DNA from: CAWCKS01 sp963763485
GTDB taxonomy: Bacteria; Pseudomonadota; Alphaproteobacteria; Rhizobiales; Xanthobacteraceae
DNA length: 64,000 nt
Direction: 5' to 3'
Assembly: GCA_963763485.1 (NCBI GenBank)
Contig: CAVXOW010000007.1
Span: 186,001 to 250,000, forward strand
Shown here one piece after another: positions 1 through 8,230 of this stretch (position 1 is its first letter; each line of letters begins with the position of its first letter). Under the pieces are notes generated by a model, which was not told where the DNA came from, made no database searches, and saw nothing but the letters and a program-made list of their open reading frames with translations. The position numbers and the translations under genes were made by a program.

Positions 1-510
1 ATGATCGGACAGCAACTCGAGCTCATAGCCGAGCTTCTCCTGTCGCCTGAGGGTCGGCAGCGCGGCGTCGAACTGCCGCTGCTCGGCGAAGATGCACGCA
101 TAGCCCAGCCGGCGCAGATGTTTTTGTTCGAGACCGAGCTTTCGCAAGCGCCGCTCCCAGGCAGCGAGCGATGAGCCGTTGAGACCGATCAGGGCCAGCG
201 TCGAGCGCTCGACCTGGGCCGGCGTCGAGGCCCGCACAAAACGAAACAGCCACGGCAGGATCGACAGCATGTAGGTGGGACGGATCGCAAACGGTCCGAG
301 CGGATCGACCAGCCATCGCGGAATCTCACGCCACATTTTTGGGCTTGCGAGTGGCAGGATGTCCGTATGCACGACGCCGCCGGCGTTGCCGCGCGAGGTC
401 CGTTGCCCCAGACCATCGGGATCGATCAATGTGACGGCATGTCCGTCATCGAGAAGCGCGTGGGCAGTCTGGATGCCGACGATGCCGGCGCCGACAATCG
501 CTATGTGCAT
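1..510 (-). CDS. FAD-dependent oxidoreductase, D-amino-acid dehydrogenase-like (3' end outside window)
   Basis: The minus-strand frame is open from an ATG at 510 to the window edge: 170 codons with no stop, so the C-terminus is missing. The N-terminus has an FAD-binding Rossmann motif GAGIVGIQTA (about residues 7-16), an acidic residue after the second strand (LIDPDG), and the pattern RTSRGNAGGVV that is typical of DadA/glycine-oxidase-like flavoproteins. Such enzymes oxidatively deaminate D-amino or secondary amines and pass electrons to the respiratory chain. It is divergent from the amidohydrolase and the ABC transporter that follow, which suggests a role in using the imported amine or amide. 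The substrate cannot be told from this fragment. Confidence 0.8.
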   Translation of the reverse strand, partial: MHIAIVGAGIVGIQTAHALLDDGHAVTLIDPDGLGQRTSRGNAGGVVHTDILPLASPKMWREIPRWLVDPLGPFAIRPTYMLSILPWLFRFVRASTPAQVERSTLALIGLNGSSLAAWERRLRKLGLEQKHLRRLGYACIFAEQRQFDAALPTLRRQEKLGYELELLSDH

Positions 511-632
511 TTGCTGCTTGATGCGCCAGAGACCAACACTGCCGGAACGAATACACGAAGTCGGCGCCGCTTGCTATTGACGCCGGTCATTCCGCGTAGG
601 ACGTTTCATCGCGGCGAGCGATCCAAGGTGCC

Positions 633-720
633 GTCATGGCCGGGCTTGTCCCGGCCATCCACGTTTTCTTCGCCGCACGTCAGCAAGTCGTGCATGCCCG
701 GCACAAGGCCGGGCATGACG
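633..720. repeat. Pair of GC-rich palindromic repeats (REP-like)
   Basis: Two hairpins lie between the divergent genes. The first has arms atggccggg (636-644) and cccggccat (650-658) around cttgt. The second has arms catgcccggc (693-702) and gccgggcatg (708-717) around acaag. Both are perfect. Paired palindromes of this sort are scattered through Bradyrhizobium and Rhodopseudomonas genomes. The second ends just before the GTG start at 728, so it lies in the 5' leader of the amidohydrolase gene and may affect its expression. Confidence 0.8.
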
Positions 721-727
721 CCAGTAT

Positions 728-1975
728 GTGAGCCCGATGCCGCAACAGATACTCTTCAAGAATTTCGAATTGCTGGAGCCTTCGTTCGGCGAGCGGCGGG
801 GCGGATATCAGTTGCTTGTCGAGGGCGATACCGTCAGGCAACTCAGCGACAAGCCGATCAAGGCAGCCGAGGCCGCGGTGATCGACTGCGGCGGGCGCAC
901 CTTGATGCCGGGGCTGATCGACAGTCACGTGCACGCGATCCACAGCGAGGTCAACGTTCGCTTCATGGAAGCGATGCCGCTGACCTTGATCACCGCGCGC
1001 GCCGCGACCCGCTTGCGCGCCATGCTCGACCGCGGCTTCACCACCGTGCGCGACACAGGCGGAGCAGACTGGGGTATCAAGACCGCCATCGAAACCGGGC
1101 ACATCGTTGGTCCCAGGCTCTTTATCGCCGGCCAGTCGATCGGCCCGACCGGCGGCCATTCGGACGGGCGCCGGCGCACCAGCTTTGGCGGCGAGTGCGT
1201 CTGCTGCAACGGCCTGCAATTCAAATCCGCCATCGCTGACGGCGTCGACGAAGTCCGCAAGTCCGCGCGCGAGCAGATGCGCCAGGGCGCTGACCATGTG
1301 AAGATCATGATGTCCGGCGGCGTCGCCTCGCCGTACGATCCGCTGGAGAGCCTGCAATTTTCGGAGGGCGAAGTCGCGGCAGCCGTGGAAGAAGCAACCG
1401 CCTTCGGCCGCTACGTCTGCGCCCACGCCTACACGCCGGAGGCCATCATGCGCGCCGCGAAGCTCGGCGTTCGCACCATCGAGCACGGCAATATGATCGA
1501 CGACAACAGCGCCAAGGCCATGGTCGGGAAGGGCATGTTCCTGGTTGCGAACCTCGTCGCCTACTACGCGATGAAGGAGCGGGCCGCGCAGTTCGGCATG
1601 ATCGGCGAGAGCCTCGCCAAGAATGAAGTCGTGCTGCAGGGTGGGCTGAAGTCGCTCGAAATCTGCAAGCGTTACGGCATTCCAGTGGCCTATGGCAGCG
1701 ATCTGCTCGGCGAGTTGCATTGGGACCAGTCGAAGGAGTTCGTCATCCGCCAGGAGGTCGTTTCGCCGATCGAGATCATCCGCTCGGCGACCACGATCGG
1801 AGCCGAGGTCCTGCGCATGCCAGGCAAGGTCGGCACATTGCAAGCCGGCGCCTTTGCCGACGTCATCGTTGTCGACGGCGATCCGCTGAAAAATCTTGCG
1901 CTGCTTGGCGATCAGGGGAAACATCTTGCCCTGATCATGAAGGCAGGGATCTTGCATAAGAACCGGCTGAACTGA
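728..1975 (+). CDS. Amidohydrolase family protein (imidazolonepropionase/prolidase-like)
   Basis: A 415-residue metal-dependent hydrolase of the amidohydrolase superfamily. The N-terminal beta strand leads to GLIDSHVHAIH, the metal-binding HxH motif. Further on are VCAHAYTPEAI and TIEHGNMID, the metal-ligand histidines after strands five and six, and AYGSDL, the catalytic aspartate. The C-terminus GKVGTLQAGAFADVIVVDGDPL is the usual closing beta-sandwich of prolidase or imidazolonepropionase-like members. It starts at GTG 728; an in-frame ATG follows three codons later. It lies 23 bases before an ABC permease gene on the same strand, so it probably hydrolyses a cyclic amide, peptide or related compound brought in by that transporter. 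The exact substrate is unknown. Confidence 0.88.
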   Translation: MSPMPQQILFKNFELLEPSFGERRGGYQLLVEGDTVRQLSDKPIKAAEAAVIDCGGRTLMPGLIDSHVHAIHSEVNVRFMEAMPLTLITARAATRLRAMLDRGFTTVRDTGGADWGIKTAIETGHIVGPRLFIAGQSIGPTGGHSDGRRRTSFGGECVCCNGLQFKSAIADGVDEVRKSAREQMRQGADHVKIMMSGGVASPYDPLESLQFSEGEVAAAVEEATAFGRYVCAHAYTPEAIMRAAKLGVRTIEHGNMIDDNSAKAMVGKGMFLVANLVAYYAMKERAAQFGMIGESLAKNEVVLQGGLKSLEICKRYGIPVAYGSDLLGELHWDQSKEFVIRQEVVSPIEIIRSATTIGAEVLRMPGKVGTLQAGAFADVIVVDGDPLKNLALLGDQGKHLALIMKAGILHKNRLN

Positions 1976-1998
1976 TCGCAAGCCTTGTTGGGGGTTGT

Positions 1999-2829
1999 TT
2001 GGCCGACGTACAGGCATGGATGTCATCGCGCGTTGTCGGCCGCATGGCGCTCAGAACAGCGGCCGGCCTGTCGCTTGCCTATATCCTGCTGCCAATGGTC
2101 TTCGTGATCTGGCTGGCGTTCTTCGCGCAGGAAATTCCGTCGTTCCCGCCGGAAGGCTACTCGCTGAAGTGGTTTCGCGCCATTCCCGACAACGACAGGT
2201 TCGTCTCGGGATTTCTCCTCAGTCTGCAGGTCGCGTTGCTGGCAACGGCGATCGGCCTGACCATCGGCGTTCCCGCCGCTGTTTGTCTGGTGCGGCGGCG
2301 CTTTGCCGGACGTGAGGCGGTGAACAATCTCCTGCTGTTGCCGCTGATCGTGCCAGGCATCGTGCTCGGCATTGCGCTGTATGTGTTCGATGTCGAGGCC
2401 GAGATCGCAACGGACTGGCCGATCCTCGGTTCACTCGGCGCTCTGATCGCAGGTCACGTGCTGATCGCCATCCCCTGGACCGTGCGTCTGGTCACCGCGA
2501 GTCTGGTCGGCATGGACCGCGCCACTGAAGAAGCCGCGCAAAGCCTCGGCGCCAACAGGCTGACGACGTTCCGCCGCGTCACCTTGCCGGCCATTTTGCC
2601 GGGCATTGTCGCAGCCGCCCTGTTTGGCTTCATCGCATCGTTCGGGAATCTGGAAATGAGTCTGTTCCTGGTCGGTCCCGGCCGCACCACTTTGCCGATC
2701 GCGATCCTGCAATACCTCGAGTGGAAGATCGACCCGACCATCGCGGCCGTATCGGTCCTGCAGATCCTGTTCATCGGCGGTGCCATGCTGCTGACCGATC
2801 GCTTCGTCAAGATCGGCCGTGTGGTCTGA
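1999..2829 (+). CDS. ABC transporter permease (PotC-like)
   Basis: An inner-membrane permease of the spermidine/putrescine or opine class (276 residues, about six transmembrane helices). The EAA loop that contacts the ATPase is EEAAQSLGANRLTTFRRV with the downstream LPAILPGI. I place the start at TTG 1999 behind a G-rich site; ATG at 2020 is a possible shorter start. The stop is two bases before the ATPase ATG, so the two genes are almost certainly cotranscribed. Together with the second permease at 5170 it would form the heterodimeric channel. Confidence 0.9.
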   Translation: MADVQAWMSSRVVGRMALRTAAGLSLAYILLPMVFVIWLAFFAQEIPSFPPEGYSLKWFRAIPDNDRFVSGFLLSLQVALLATAIGLTIGVPAAVCLVRRRFAGREAVNNLLLLPLIVPGIVLGIALYVFDVEAEIATDWPILGSLGALIAGHVLIAIPWTVRLVTASLVGMDRATEEAAQSLGANRLTTFRRVTLPAILPGIVAAALFGFIASFGNLEMSLFLVGPGRTTLPIAILQYLEWKIDPTIAAVSVLQILFIGGAMLLTDRFVKIGRVV

Positions 2830-2831
2830 CG

Positions 2832-3896
2832 ATGGCGCGCCTCGAGCTGATCGGCATCACGAAACGCTATGGCGACTTCAAGGCCGTCGACGATCTCGCG
2901 CTCGATGTCGCCGATGGCGAGTTTCTCGTGCTGCTCGGCCCGTCCGGCTGCGGCAAGACCACGACCTTGCGTGTCGTTGCCGGCTTCATCGAGCCGACGG
3001 CCGGCCGCGTGCGCCTGGGCGAGCGCGACATCACCGCGCTGCCGCCCTGGAAGCGCAACGCGGGCTTGGTGTTCCAGAGCTATGCGCTGTTTCCGCACAT
3101 CACGGTAGCGGAGAACATCGCGTTCGGCCTCGAGATGCGAAAAGTTCCGAAGGCCGAGATGGCGCCGAGGATCGCGGAAGCCTTGCGTCTGGTTCGGCTG
3201 GATCATCTTGGCGACCGGCTGCCGCGCCAATTGTCCGGCGGCCAGCAGCAGCGCGTGGCGCTGGCCCGCGCGCTGGTGTTCCGGCCCGACGTGCTGTTGC
3301 TCGATGAGCCGCTGTCCAATCTCGACGCCAAGCTGCGCCACGATGTCCGCGTCGAGATCCGCGAACTGCAGCGCAAGCTCGGATTGACCACGGTGATGGT
3401 TACCCACGACCAGGAGGAGGCGTTGATCATGGCCGACCGCCTCGTCGTCATGAGCGAGGGGCGGATCCGGCAGATCGGGTCGCAGCAGGATCTTTACGAG
3501 CGTCCTGCGGAAAAATTCGTCGCGGATTTCGTCGGGCGCTCCACCTTCATCGACGGCCGCATCGATGGCCCCGGGCGCTTCGTTTCCGCCGGCGGCCTCG
3601 TGATCGCCTGCGACGCAACCGGCGCGGGCCAATTCTCAGGTCAAGCTGCGCTCGCCCTGCGCCCCGAGCGCCTGGCGTTGCTGAATGGCGCGGCGCCGGC
3701 AATGGAAAACAGTTTTTCCGGCACCGTCGAGTTCATCTCTTATCTCGGCTCGCAGGTGGACCTGCACGTCCGCTTGTCGCCAAAGGAACGGGTGATCGTG
3801 CAACTGCCGAACCGGGGAGAGCAGCCGCTTCCCGTGATCGGAGAGCAGGTCCAGGTCGGCTGGAGCAAATCGACAGGCCGCGTATTTCCGTCGTAA
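2832..3896 (+). CDS. ABC transporter ATP-binding protein (PotA-like)
   Basis: A 354-residue nucleotide-binding subunit. Walker A GPSGCGKTT is at residues 36-44, followed by the Q-loop (VFQSYALFPH), the signature LSGGQQQRVALARAL, Walker B VLLLDEPLSNLD and the switch histidine in VTHDQEEA. The last ~110 residues form a TOBE domain (ALRPERLALL, TVEFISYLGSQVDLHVRL), as in PotA, FbpC and other importer ATPases. It powers uptake through the permeases at 1999 and 5170. The start ATG at 2832 is two bases after the permease stop. Confidence 0.93.
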   Translation: MARLELIGITKRYGDFKAVDDLALDVADGEFLVLLGPSGCGKTTTLRVVAGFIEPTAGRVRLGERDITALPPWKRNAGLVFQSYALFPHITVAENIAFGLEMRKVPKAEMAPRIAEALRLVRLDHLGDRLPRQLSGGQQQRVALARALVFRPDVLLLDEPLSNLDAKLRHDVRVEIRELQRKLGLTTVMVTHDQEEALIMADRLVVMSEGRIRQIGSQQDLYERPAEKFVADFVGRSTFIDGRIDGPGRFVSAGGLVIACDATGAGQFSGQAALALRPERLALLNGAAPAMENSFSGTVEFISYLGSQVDLHVRLSPKERVIVQLPNRGEQPLPVIGEQVQVGWSKSTGRVFPS

Positions 3897-3937
3897 CATC
3901 TCTCTCAATTGATCCAAGCAACCCGGAGGTAGACATC

Positions 3938-4981
3938 ATGACCAGATCGACCCGCCGTGACGTCTTGATTGGCGCAGCAGCACTGGCCGGCGCGGCCTCG
4001 CTGCCACGCACGGCATCATCAGCACAGGAGAAAGGCCAAATCGTTGTCGGCACCTGGGGCGGGGACTACGCCCGTCTGCTCCACAAGAATATCGAGGAGC
4101 CCATCCTCATCAAGGACGGCTGGCAAGTGGATCAGATCCAGGCCGGCGATCCGGAACGGCGCTCGATGATGCTCGCCGAGCAGCGGCTGCCGCGCGGGAA
4201 GTCGGATGTACAGGGACTTTCGGCGCTCAACATGTACCAGATGCACGACGCCGGCGTGGTGTTGCCGATCGACTACTCAAAGCTCAAGAACGCGCCGAAT
4301 CTGTTGCCGTCGATGAAGTACCCCTACGGCGTCGGCCACATCTATTCCGGCAAGGTCGGTGTCTACAATCCGAAGTTCTTTCCGACCGCGCCGGCGAGCT
4401 ACAAGGACGTGTTCGATCCGAAGCACGGCAATAAACTCGGCATCATCGACATCCAGTACCAGTACACCATGGTCTGTGCGGCGCTCGCCGCCGGCGGCAA
4501 GGTCAACGATCTCGAGCCCGGCAAGAAGCTCTTGCTCGAATGCAAGAACGCCGGCATGCGCATCTATCCGACCAATGAGGCCTTCGCGCAGGGCCTGAAG
4601 GAGGAGGAATTCGGCATCGGCGTGATGTGGAAAGCGCGCGTCGTGCAATGGCAGAACGCCGGCATTCCGGTGAATGCCGTGGCTCCGACCGAAGGCACGC
4701 TCGCCTACGTGTCGGGCTTCGTCGTTCCGAAGAACGCGCCCAACAAGGAGGGTGCCTACGCCTATCTCGACGCCATGCTGGAGAAGAGCGCGCAGGAGGC
4801 CTTTGCCGTCGACATGGGCTACAATCCGACCGTCACCAACGCCGTGGTCGCGCCCGATCTCAACAAGCGCATCGGCTTCACCCCGGACGAGGTCAAGAAG
4901 CTCGTCGACCTCGATTACGACTACATGAACAAGAACGACGTCGCGTTCAAGGACTGGTGGGACAAGGTCTTGAAGAGCTGA
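3938..4981 (+). CDS. ABC transporter substrate-binding protein, Tat-exported (PotD-like)
   Basis: A periplasmic binding protein of 347 residues. The N-terminus has a twin-arginine signal (RRDVLIG, hydrophobic stretch AAALAGAASL, likely cleavage near ASSA-Q), so it is probably exported folded by Tat. The mature part begins IVVGTWGGDYARLL, the opening strand of spermidine/putrescine-type binding proteins. It has a clear GGAGG ribosome site (cggaggtagacatc before ATG 3938). It lies between the ATPase gene and the second permease. The ligand may be a polyamine, opine or other amine, but cannot be assigned. Confidence 0.9.
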   Translation: MTRSTRRDVLIGAAALAGAASLPRTASSAQEKGQIVVGTWGGDYARLLHKNIEEPILIKDGWQVDQIQAGDPERRSMMLAEQRLPRGKSDVQGLSALNMYQMHDAGVVLPIDYSKLKNAPNLLPSMKYPYGVGHIYSGKVGVYNPKFFPTAPASYKDVFDPKHGNKLGIIDIQYQYTMVCAALAAGGKVNDLEPGKKLLLECKNAGMRIYPTNEAFAQGLKEEEFGIGVMWKARVVQWQNAGIPVNAVAPTEGTLAYVSGFVVPKNAPNKEGAYAYLDAMLEKSAQEAFAVDMGYNPTVTNAVVAPDLNKRIGFTPDEVKKLVDLDYDYMNKNDVAFKDWWDKVLKS

Positions 4982-4990
4982 GCGGGCCTT

Positions 4991-5102
4991 CTCCCTCCCC
5001 CCTTGTGGGGGAGGGCCGGGGAGGGGGGGCCATCGAGGTACTTCGGGCCTCGCGAACTCACTCCGACCCCCACCCCTAACCCCCCCCACAAGGGGGAGGG
5101 GA
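4991..5102. repeat. Palindromic repeat pair with G/C-run hairpins
   Basis: Two imperfect hairpins around the pentamer cttgt/acaag (about 4993-5015 and 5078-5102) lie in the 188-base gap between the binding-protein and permease genes. The two hairpins are inverted copies of each other: the reverse complement of the second resembles the first. The arms are runs of C and G, so the pair could form a large stem. Its place inside an operon suggests it attenuates or processes the transcript, leaving more binding-protein mRNA than permease mRNA. Confidence 0.8.
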
Positions 5103-5169
5103 ACTGCGAACCTGATTTCATTATTCCCACGCATTCTGCCCGGGCGAGAAAATATCAACGAAGCAACGC

Positions 5170-6054
5170 ATGGCCGCGACCGCTCAGGCACAATTCCATT
5201 CAGACGACAAGCCGACCTCGCTGCTCTCGGCCTCGACGCTGATCGGGCCGGCAACGGCATTCGTGGTTATCGGCTTGTTGGCGCCGCTCGCGATCCTGCT
5301 CCGCTACAGCTTCAACGCCTTCGAACCGCGGCGCATGATGGTGGTGACGTTCACGCTGGAAAACTATGAGAAGTTTTTCGCCGATCCCTATTACACGAGC
5401 GTGTTGTGGACGACGCTGCGGGTGGCCGCCCTCTGTACGGTTGCCTGCCTCGTCATGGGTTTGCCGCTTGCCTATGTGCTGGCGCGGACCCAGTCGCGAT
5501 TCAAGAACCTGCTGATCATGTTGGTCGTGCTGCCGCTGTTCGTCGGCAATGCCGTGCGCGCCGCCGGATGGATGACGGTGTTTGGCTCGAAGGGTTTTCT
5601 CAACGTGACCCTGCTGCAGGTCGGGATCATCGGTCAGCCGCTGCAGATCATGTACACCGAGGGCGCGGTTGTCGCCGGCATCATTGCCGTCAATCTGCCC
5701 TACATGGTGCTGACCTTGCAGAGCGTGATCGAAGGCATCAACCGCAATCTGGAGGAGGCCGCCTTCAGTCTCGGCGCAGCTCCCGCGACGATGTTTCGCC
5801 GCGTGCTGCTGCCGCTGGCGCTGCCGGGCATTCTGGCCGGTACCATCCTGACCTTCATTCTCGGCATGAACGCCTATGCGACACCCGTGCTGCTCGGCGG
5901 TCCCAAGTTCAAGATGATGGGCCCGCTGGTCTATGGCCAGTTTCAGCTCAACAACTGGCCGTTCGGCGCCTCCGCCGCGTTCGTCCTGATGACCGCAACG
6001 CTGACGCTGACCGCAACCGCAAATATCCTGGTCCAGCGCCGGTACCGGCGCTGA
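5170..6054 (+). CDS. ABC transporter permease (PotB-like)
   Basis: A 294-residue inner-membrane permease, the partner of the protein at 1999. It has about six hydrophobic helices and the EAA loop EEAAFSLGAAPATMFRRV followed by LPLALPGILAG. ATG 5170 follows the weak site aacgaagcaacgc. It is separated from the binding-protein gene by the palindromic repeats. It converges on the amidase gene with 58 bases between stops. Confidence 0.9.
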   Translation: MAATAQAQFHSDDKPTSLLSASTLIGPATAFVVIGLLAPLAILLRYSFNAFEPRRMMVVTFTLENYEKFFADPYYTSVLWTTLRVAALCTVACLVMGLPLAYVLARTQSRFKNLLIMLVVLPLFVGNAVRAAGWMTVFGSKGFLNVTLLQVGIIGQPLQIMYTEGAVVAGIIAVNLPYMVLTLQSVIEGINRNLEEAAFSLGAAPATMFRRVLLPLALPGILAGTILTFILGMNAYATPVLLGGPKFKMMGPLVYGQFQLNNWPFGASAAFVLMTATLTLTATANILVQRRYRR

Positions 6055-6112
6055 GAGCGTCTGGCGACGGTCGTCGTTTTGAGCGCATGTGGTGCACGCG
6101 CGGGCTCTGCCC

Positions 6113-7519
6113 TCAAAGCCGCGGGCGCTTGTCGGCCCATGGCTGGAGCTGTTCGAATGCCGCCGAGGCTTGCAGCACGCCGAGGTCGTCGAACCGCTTG
6201 CCGACGATCTGCAGACCGACCGGCAGTCCTGTGGGCGTGAAGCCGCACGGCACGCTTGCGGCAGGATTCCACGACATGTTGAATGGGTAGGAGAACTCCG
6301 CCCACATCACCCAGTCCCAGGGATGCGCCGGCCAGTGGTCGGGCATCAGCTTCTCGGCCGGGAAGGCGGCGACCGAAACGGACGGCGTCAACAGCAAGTC
6401 CCAATCCTGGAACCAGCGATGGATGTTCGCGACGTAGTCCATTTTGCGCTCGCGCATCTCCTGGTAGCGCGCGACCGAGACGTTCTCTGAAGCCTTGATA
6501 CAGGCAACGAGCCCCGGATCCATCTCGGCCTCCCATTTCGGAAGATATCGTGCGAGCCGGGTCAGGTGCGCGGACCAGAAGAAGCGAATCAGCTCCGGTC
6601 CATCCTTGGCCCAGGGGGTTGGCACTTGTTCGACGATTGCGCCGAGTTCGGTAAAGCGCGCCACCGCGGCCTTCACCAGCTCGGCGACCTCCGCATCAAC
6701 GCGGGCGACACCGAGATCGGGGCTGTAGGCAATCCGCCGGCCCTTCACGCCATCGCGCAGCCGGGCGAGATAGTTGGCGGGCCCTGCCTCGAGCGTCGTG
6801 TAGTCGAGGACGTGCGGACCGGCCATCACCTCAAGCATCAGCGCGCTGTCGGCGACGGTGCGCGTCATCGGCCCGATGTGCGAGGTCAGGTCGCCGACGC
6901 CGACCGGATAATACGGCACGCGGCCGAAGCTCGGCTTCAGCCCGAACACGCCGCAGAAATGCGAGGGCATGCGGATCGACCCCGCGCCGTCACTGCCCTG
7001 GTGCAGCGGCCCAAAGCCTGCCGCCGCCGCAGCGCCCGCGCCGGCCGAGGATGCGCCGGCATTGTAGCCTGATTTCCATGGGTTGCTGGTGATGCCCGTG
7101 AGCGGGCTGCGCGAGACGCCGGTCCAGCCGAATTCCGACGTGGTGGTCTTGCCGAGGATGATCGCGCCCTCGTCCTTAAGGCGCGGCACGATCGGCGTAT
7201 CTTCGGTCGGCTGATCGCCGGCGAAAATCTTGCTGCCGCGCTGCGTCGGCATGTCCTTGGTGAATAACAAGTCCTTGATCGTGGCGGGTACGCCGTGCAG
7301 CCGGCCAATTCGTGCGCCGCTCATCAGGGCGGCCTCGGCCTTCTTCGCACCATCCATCGCGCGGTCGGCGGCAAGATAGGCGAAGGCGTTCACCTTCGGC
7401 TCCAGCGCGGCAATGCGATCCAGCAGCGCGCCCATGTACTCGACGGGCGAGATCTTTTTGGTGCGGATCAACTCGGCCAGTTCGGTGGCCGGCATGAAGC
7501 CAATCGCCTCGGAGTCCAT
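6113..7519 (-). CDS. Amidase (amidase-signature family)
   Basis: A 468-residue amidase-signature hydrolase. The Ser-cisSer-Lys triad is visible: Lys82 in TIKDL, the cis-serine in NAGASSAGAG (around 157-158) and the nucleophile Ser181 in GSDGAGSIRMP. The family usually reads GSDxGGSIR, so the middle glycine is alanine here, a modest change. Such enzymes split carboxamides to acid plus ammonia. Lying convergent to an amine/amide importer, it plausibly acts on the same nutrient as the amidohydrolase at 728. The start ATG 7519 is preceded by a 313-base gap. Confidence 0.9.
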   Translation of the reverse strand: MDSEAIGFMPATELAELIRTKKISPVEYMGALLDRIAALEPKVNAFAYLAADRAMDGAKKAEAALMSGARIGRLHGVPATIKDLLFTKDMPTQRGSKIFAGDQPTEDTPIVPRLKDEGAIILGKTTTSEFGWTGVSRSPLTGITSNPWKSGYNAGASSAGAGAAAAAGFGPLHQGSDGAGSIRMPSHFCGVFGLKPSFGRVPYYPVGVGDLTSHIGPMTRTVADSALMLEVMAGPHVLDYTTLEAGPANYLARLRDGVKGRRIAYSPDLGVARVDAEVAELVKAAVARFTELGAIVEQVPTPWAKDGPELIRFFWSAHLTRLARYLPKWEAEMDPGLVACIKASENVSVARYQEMRERKMDYVANIHRWFQDWDLLLTPSVSVAAFPAEKLMPDHWPAHPWDWVMWAEFSYPFNMSWNPAASVPCGFTPTGLPVGLQIVGKRFDDLGVLQASAAFEQLQPWADKRPRL

Positions 7520-7712
7520 GCGTTCAGTCCTTGTTCAGCGTGTCGTTCCGCCTGGTGGCGTCGCGGCCGTGACCTTCGACGCTATGCCGATTTCAAGGAC
7601 TTGTTCAAGGCGGCGAGCGAGAAGCGAGGACGGGCCTCTTCACCGCTGGAGGTGGCCATCCGCCTCTCTTGCACGGCCGACGCCTGGCTCGATTGGCCTG
7701 CGCGGAGGTTCA

Positions 7713-7758
7713 ATAGGAATTCGCTATCGAAAGCCGAGCCATCCGGCATTTCAGCTCG
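7713..7758 (+). promoter_or_regulatory. Composite LysR-type promoter element (site A)
   Basis: ATAG (7713-7716), seven bases, CTATCG (7724-7729), fifteen bases, GGCATTTC (7745-7752) followed by agctcg. The ATAG-N7-CTAT dyad fits the T-N11-A box of LysR regulators. The element ends 80 bases before the small exported protein at 7833. The same arrangement with identical spacing occurs at five other promoters up to 19.5 kb. I see nothing else recognisable in the 313-base gap 7520-7832. Confidence 0.8.
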
Positions 7759-7832
7759 CGCGCGCGTTCGACCATTCTCCGTGCCAGGCCGGCCCGCGGA
7801 TCACCTGCGGCGGTTTATCCAAGGAGAACGCC

Positions 7833-8069
7833 ATGTCATTCGCAAAAACCATCTTCGCCGCGGCAGTCGCCGCAGTCGCGCTCGCAACCCCTGCGCTCGC
7901 CGACTTCCAGTATCAGGGTTCGCCGAAGTTCGGCGAGTTCTACATCTATACTTCGCCGCAAGTGAGCCGTGCCGACACCATGACGCGCCAGACGCCGCTC
8001 AACGCCAACGCCGCGATGGCGAACGACAAGACCCCGTTCAAGGGCGGGATCGGCAACCGCGCGCCGTAA
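7833..8069 (+). CDS. Small exported protein, 78 residues, unknown function
   Basis: It has a strong ribosome site (aaggag at 7821-7826), a Sec signal peptide (MSFAKTIFAAAVAAVALATPALA, cleavage before DFQYQG) and a mature part of about 55 residues with no cysteines. The mature chain is polar and rich in Thr, Asn and Ala and ends in IGNRAP. A strong terminator follows at 8099. It has its own promoter element (site A) and its own terminator, so it is monocistronic. I do not recognise the family. Its promoter element groups it with the DUF302, cupin and 97-residue exported proteins. Confidence 0.75.
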   Translation: MSFAKTIFAAAVAAVALATPALADFQYQGSPKFGEFYIYTSPQVSRADTMTRQTPLNANAAMANDKTPFKGGIGNRAP

Positions 8070-8098
8070 GCGCGCGGCACGATCCGCCGACACGAGGA

Positions 8099-8128
8099 GG
8101 GCCGCGGACGAAATCCGCGGCCCTTTTT
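8099..8128 (+). terminator. Rho-independent terminator
   Basis: A perfect 10-bp stem, gggccgcgga (8099-8108) with tccgcggccc (8114-8123), loop cgaaa, then five T. It ends the transcript of the small exported protein. Confidence 0.92.
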
Positions 8129-8165
8129 GTTGCTCGATGGAATGCACATGCGTCTTGGCTTGCTG

Positions 8166-8188
8166 ACCTCTCCCCAACGGGGAGAGGT
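8166..8188. repeat. Short perfect palindrome
   Basis: acctctcccc / ggggagaggt around aac. There is no T tract on the plus strand. It lies between the terminator and the 3' end of the patatin gene and resembles the GC-rich palindromic repeats elsewhere in the window. Confidence 0.6.
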
Positions 8189-8230
8189 GAAGCAAGAGGC
8201 AAACGGGTTGAGAGATGACTTGTGCGAGCA

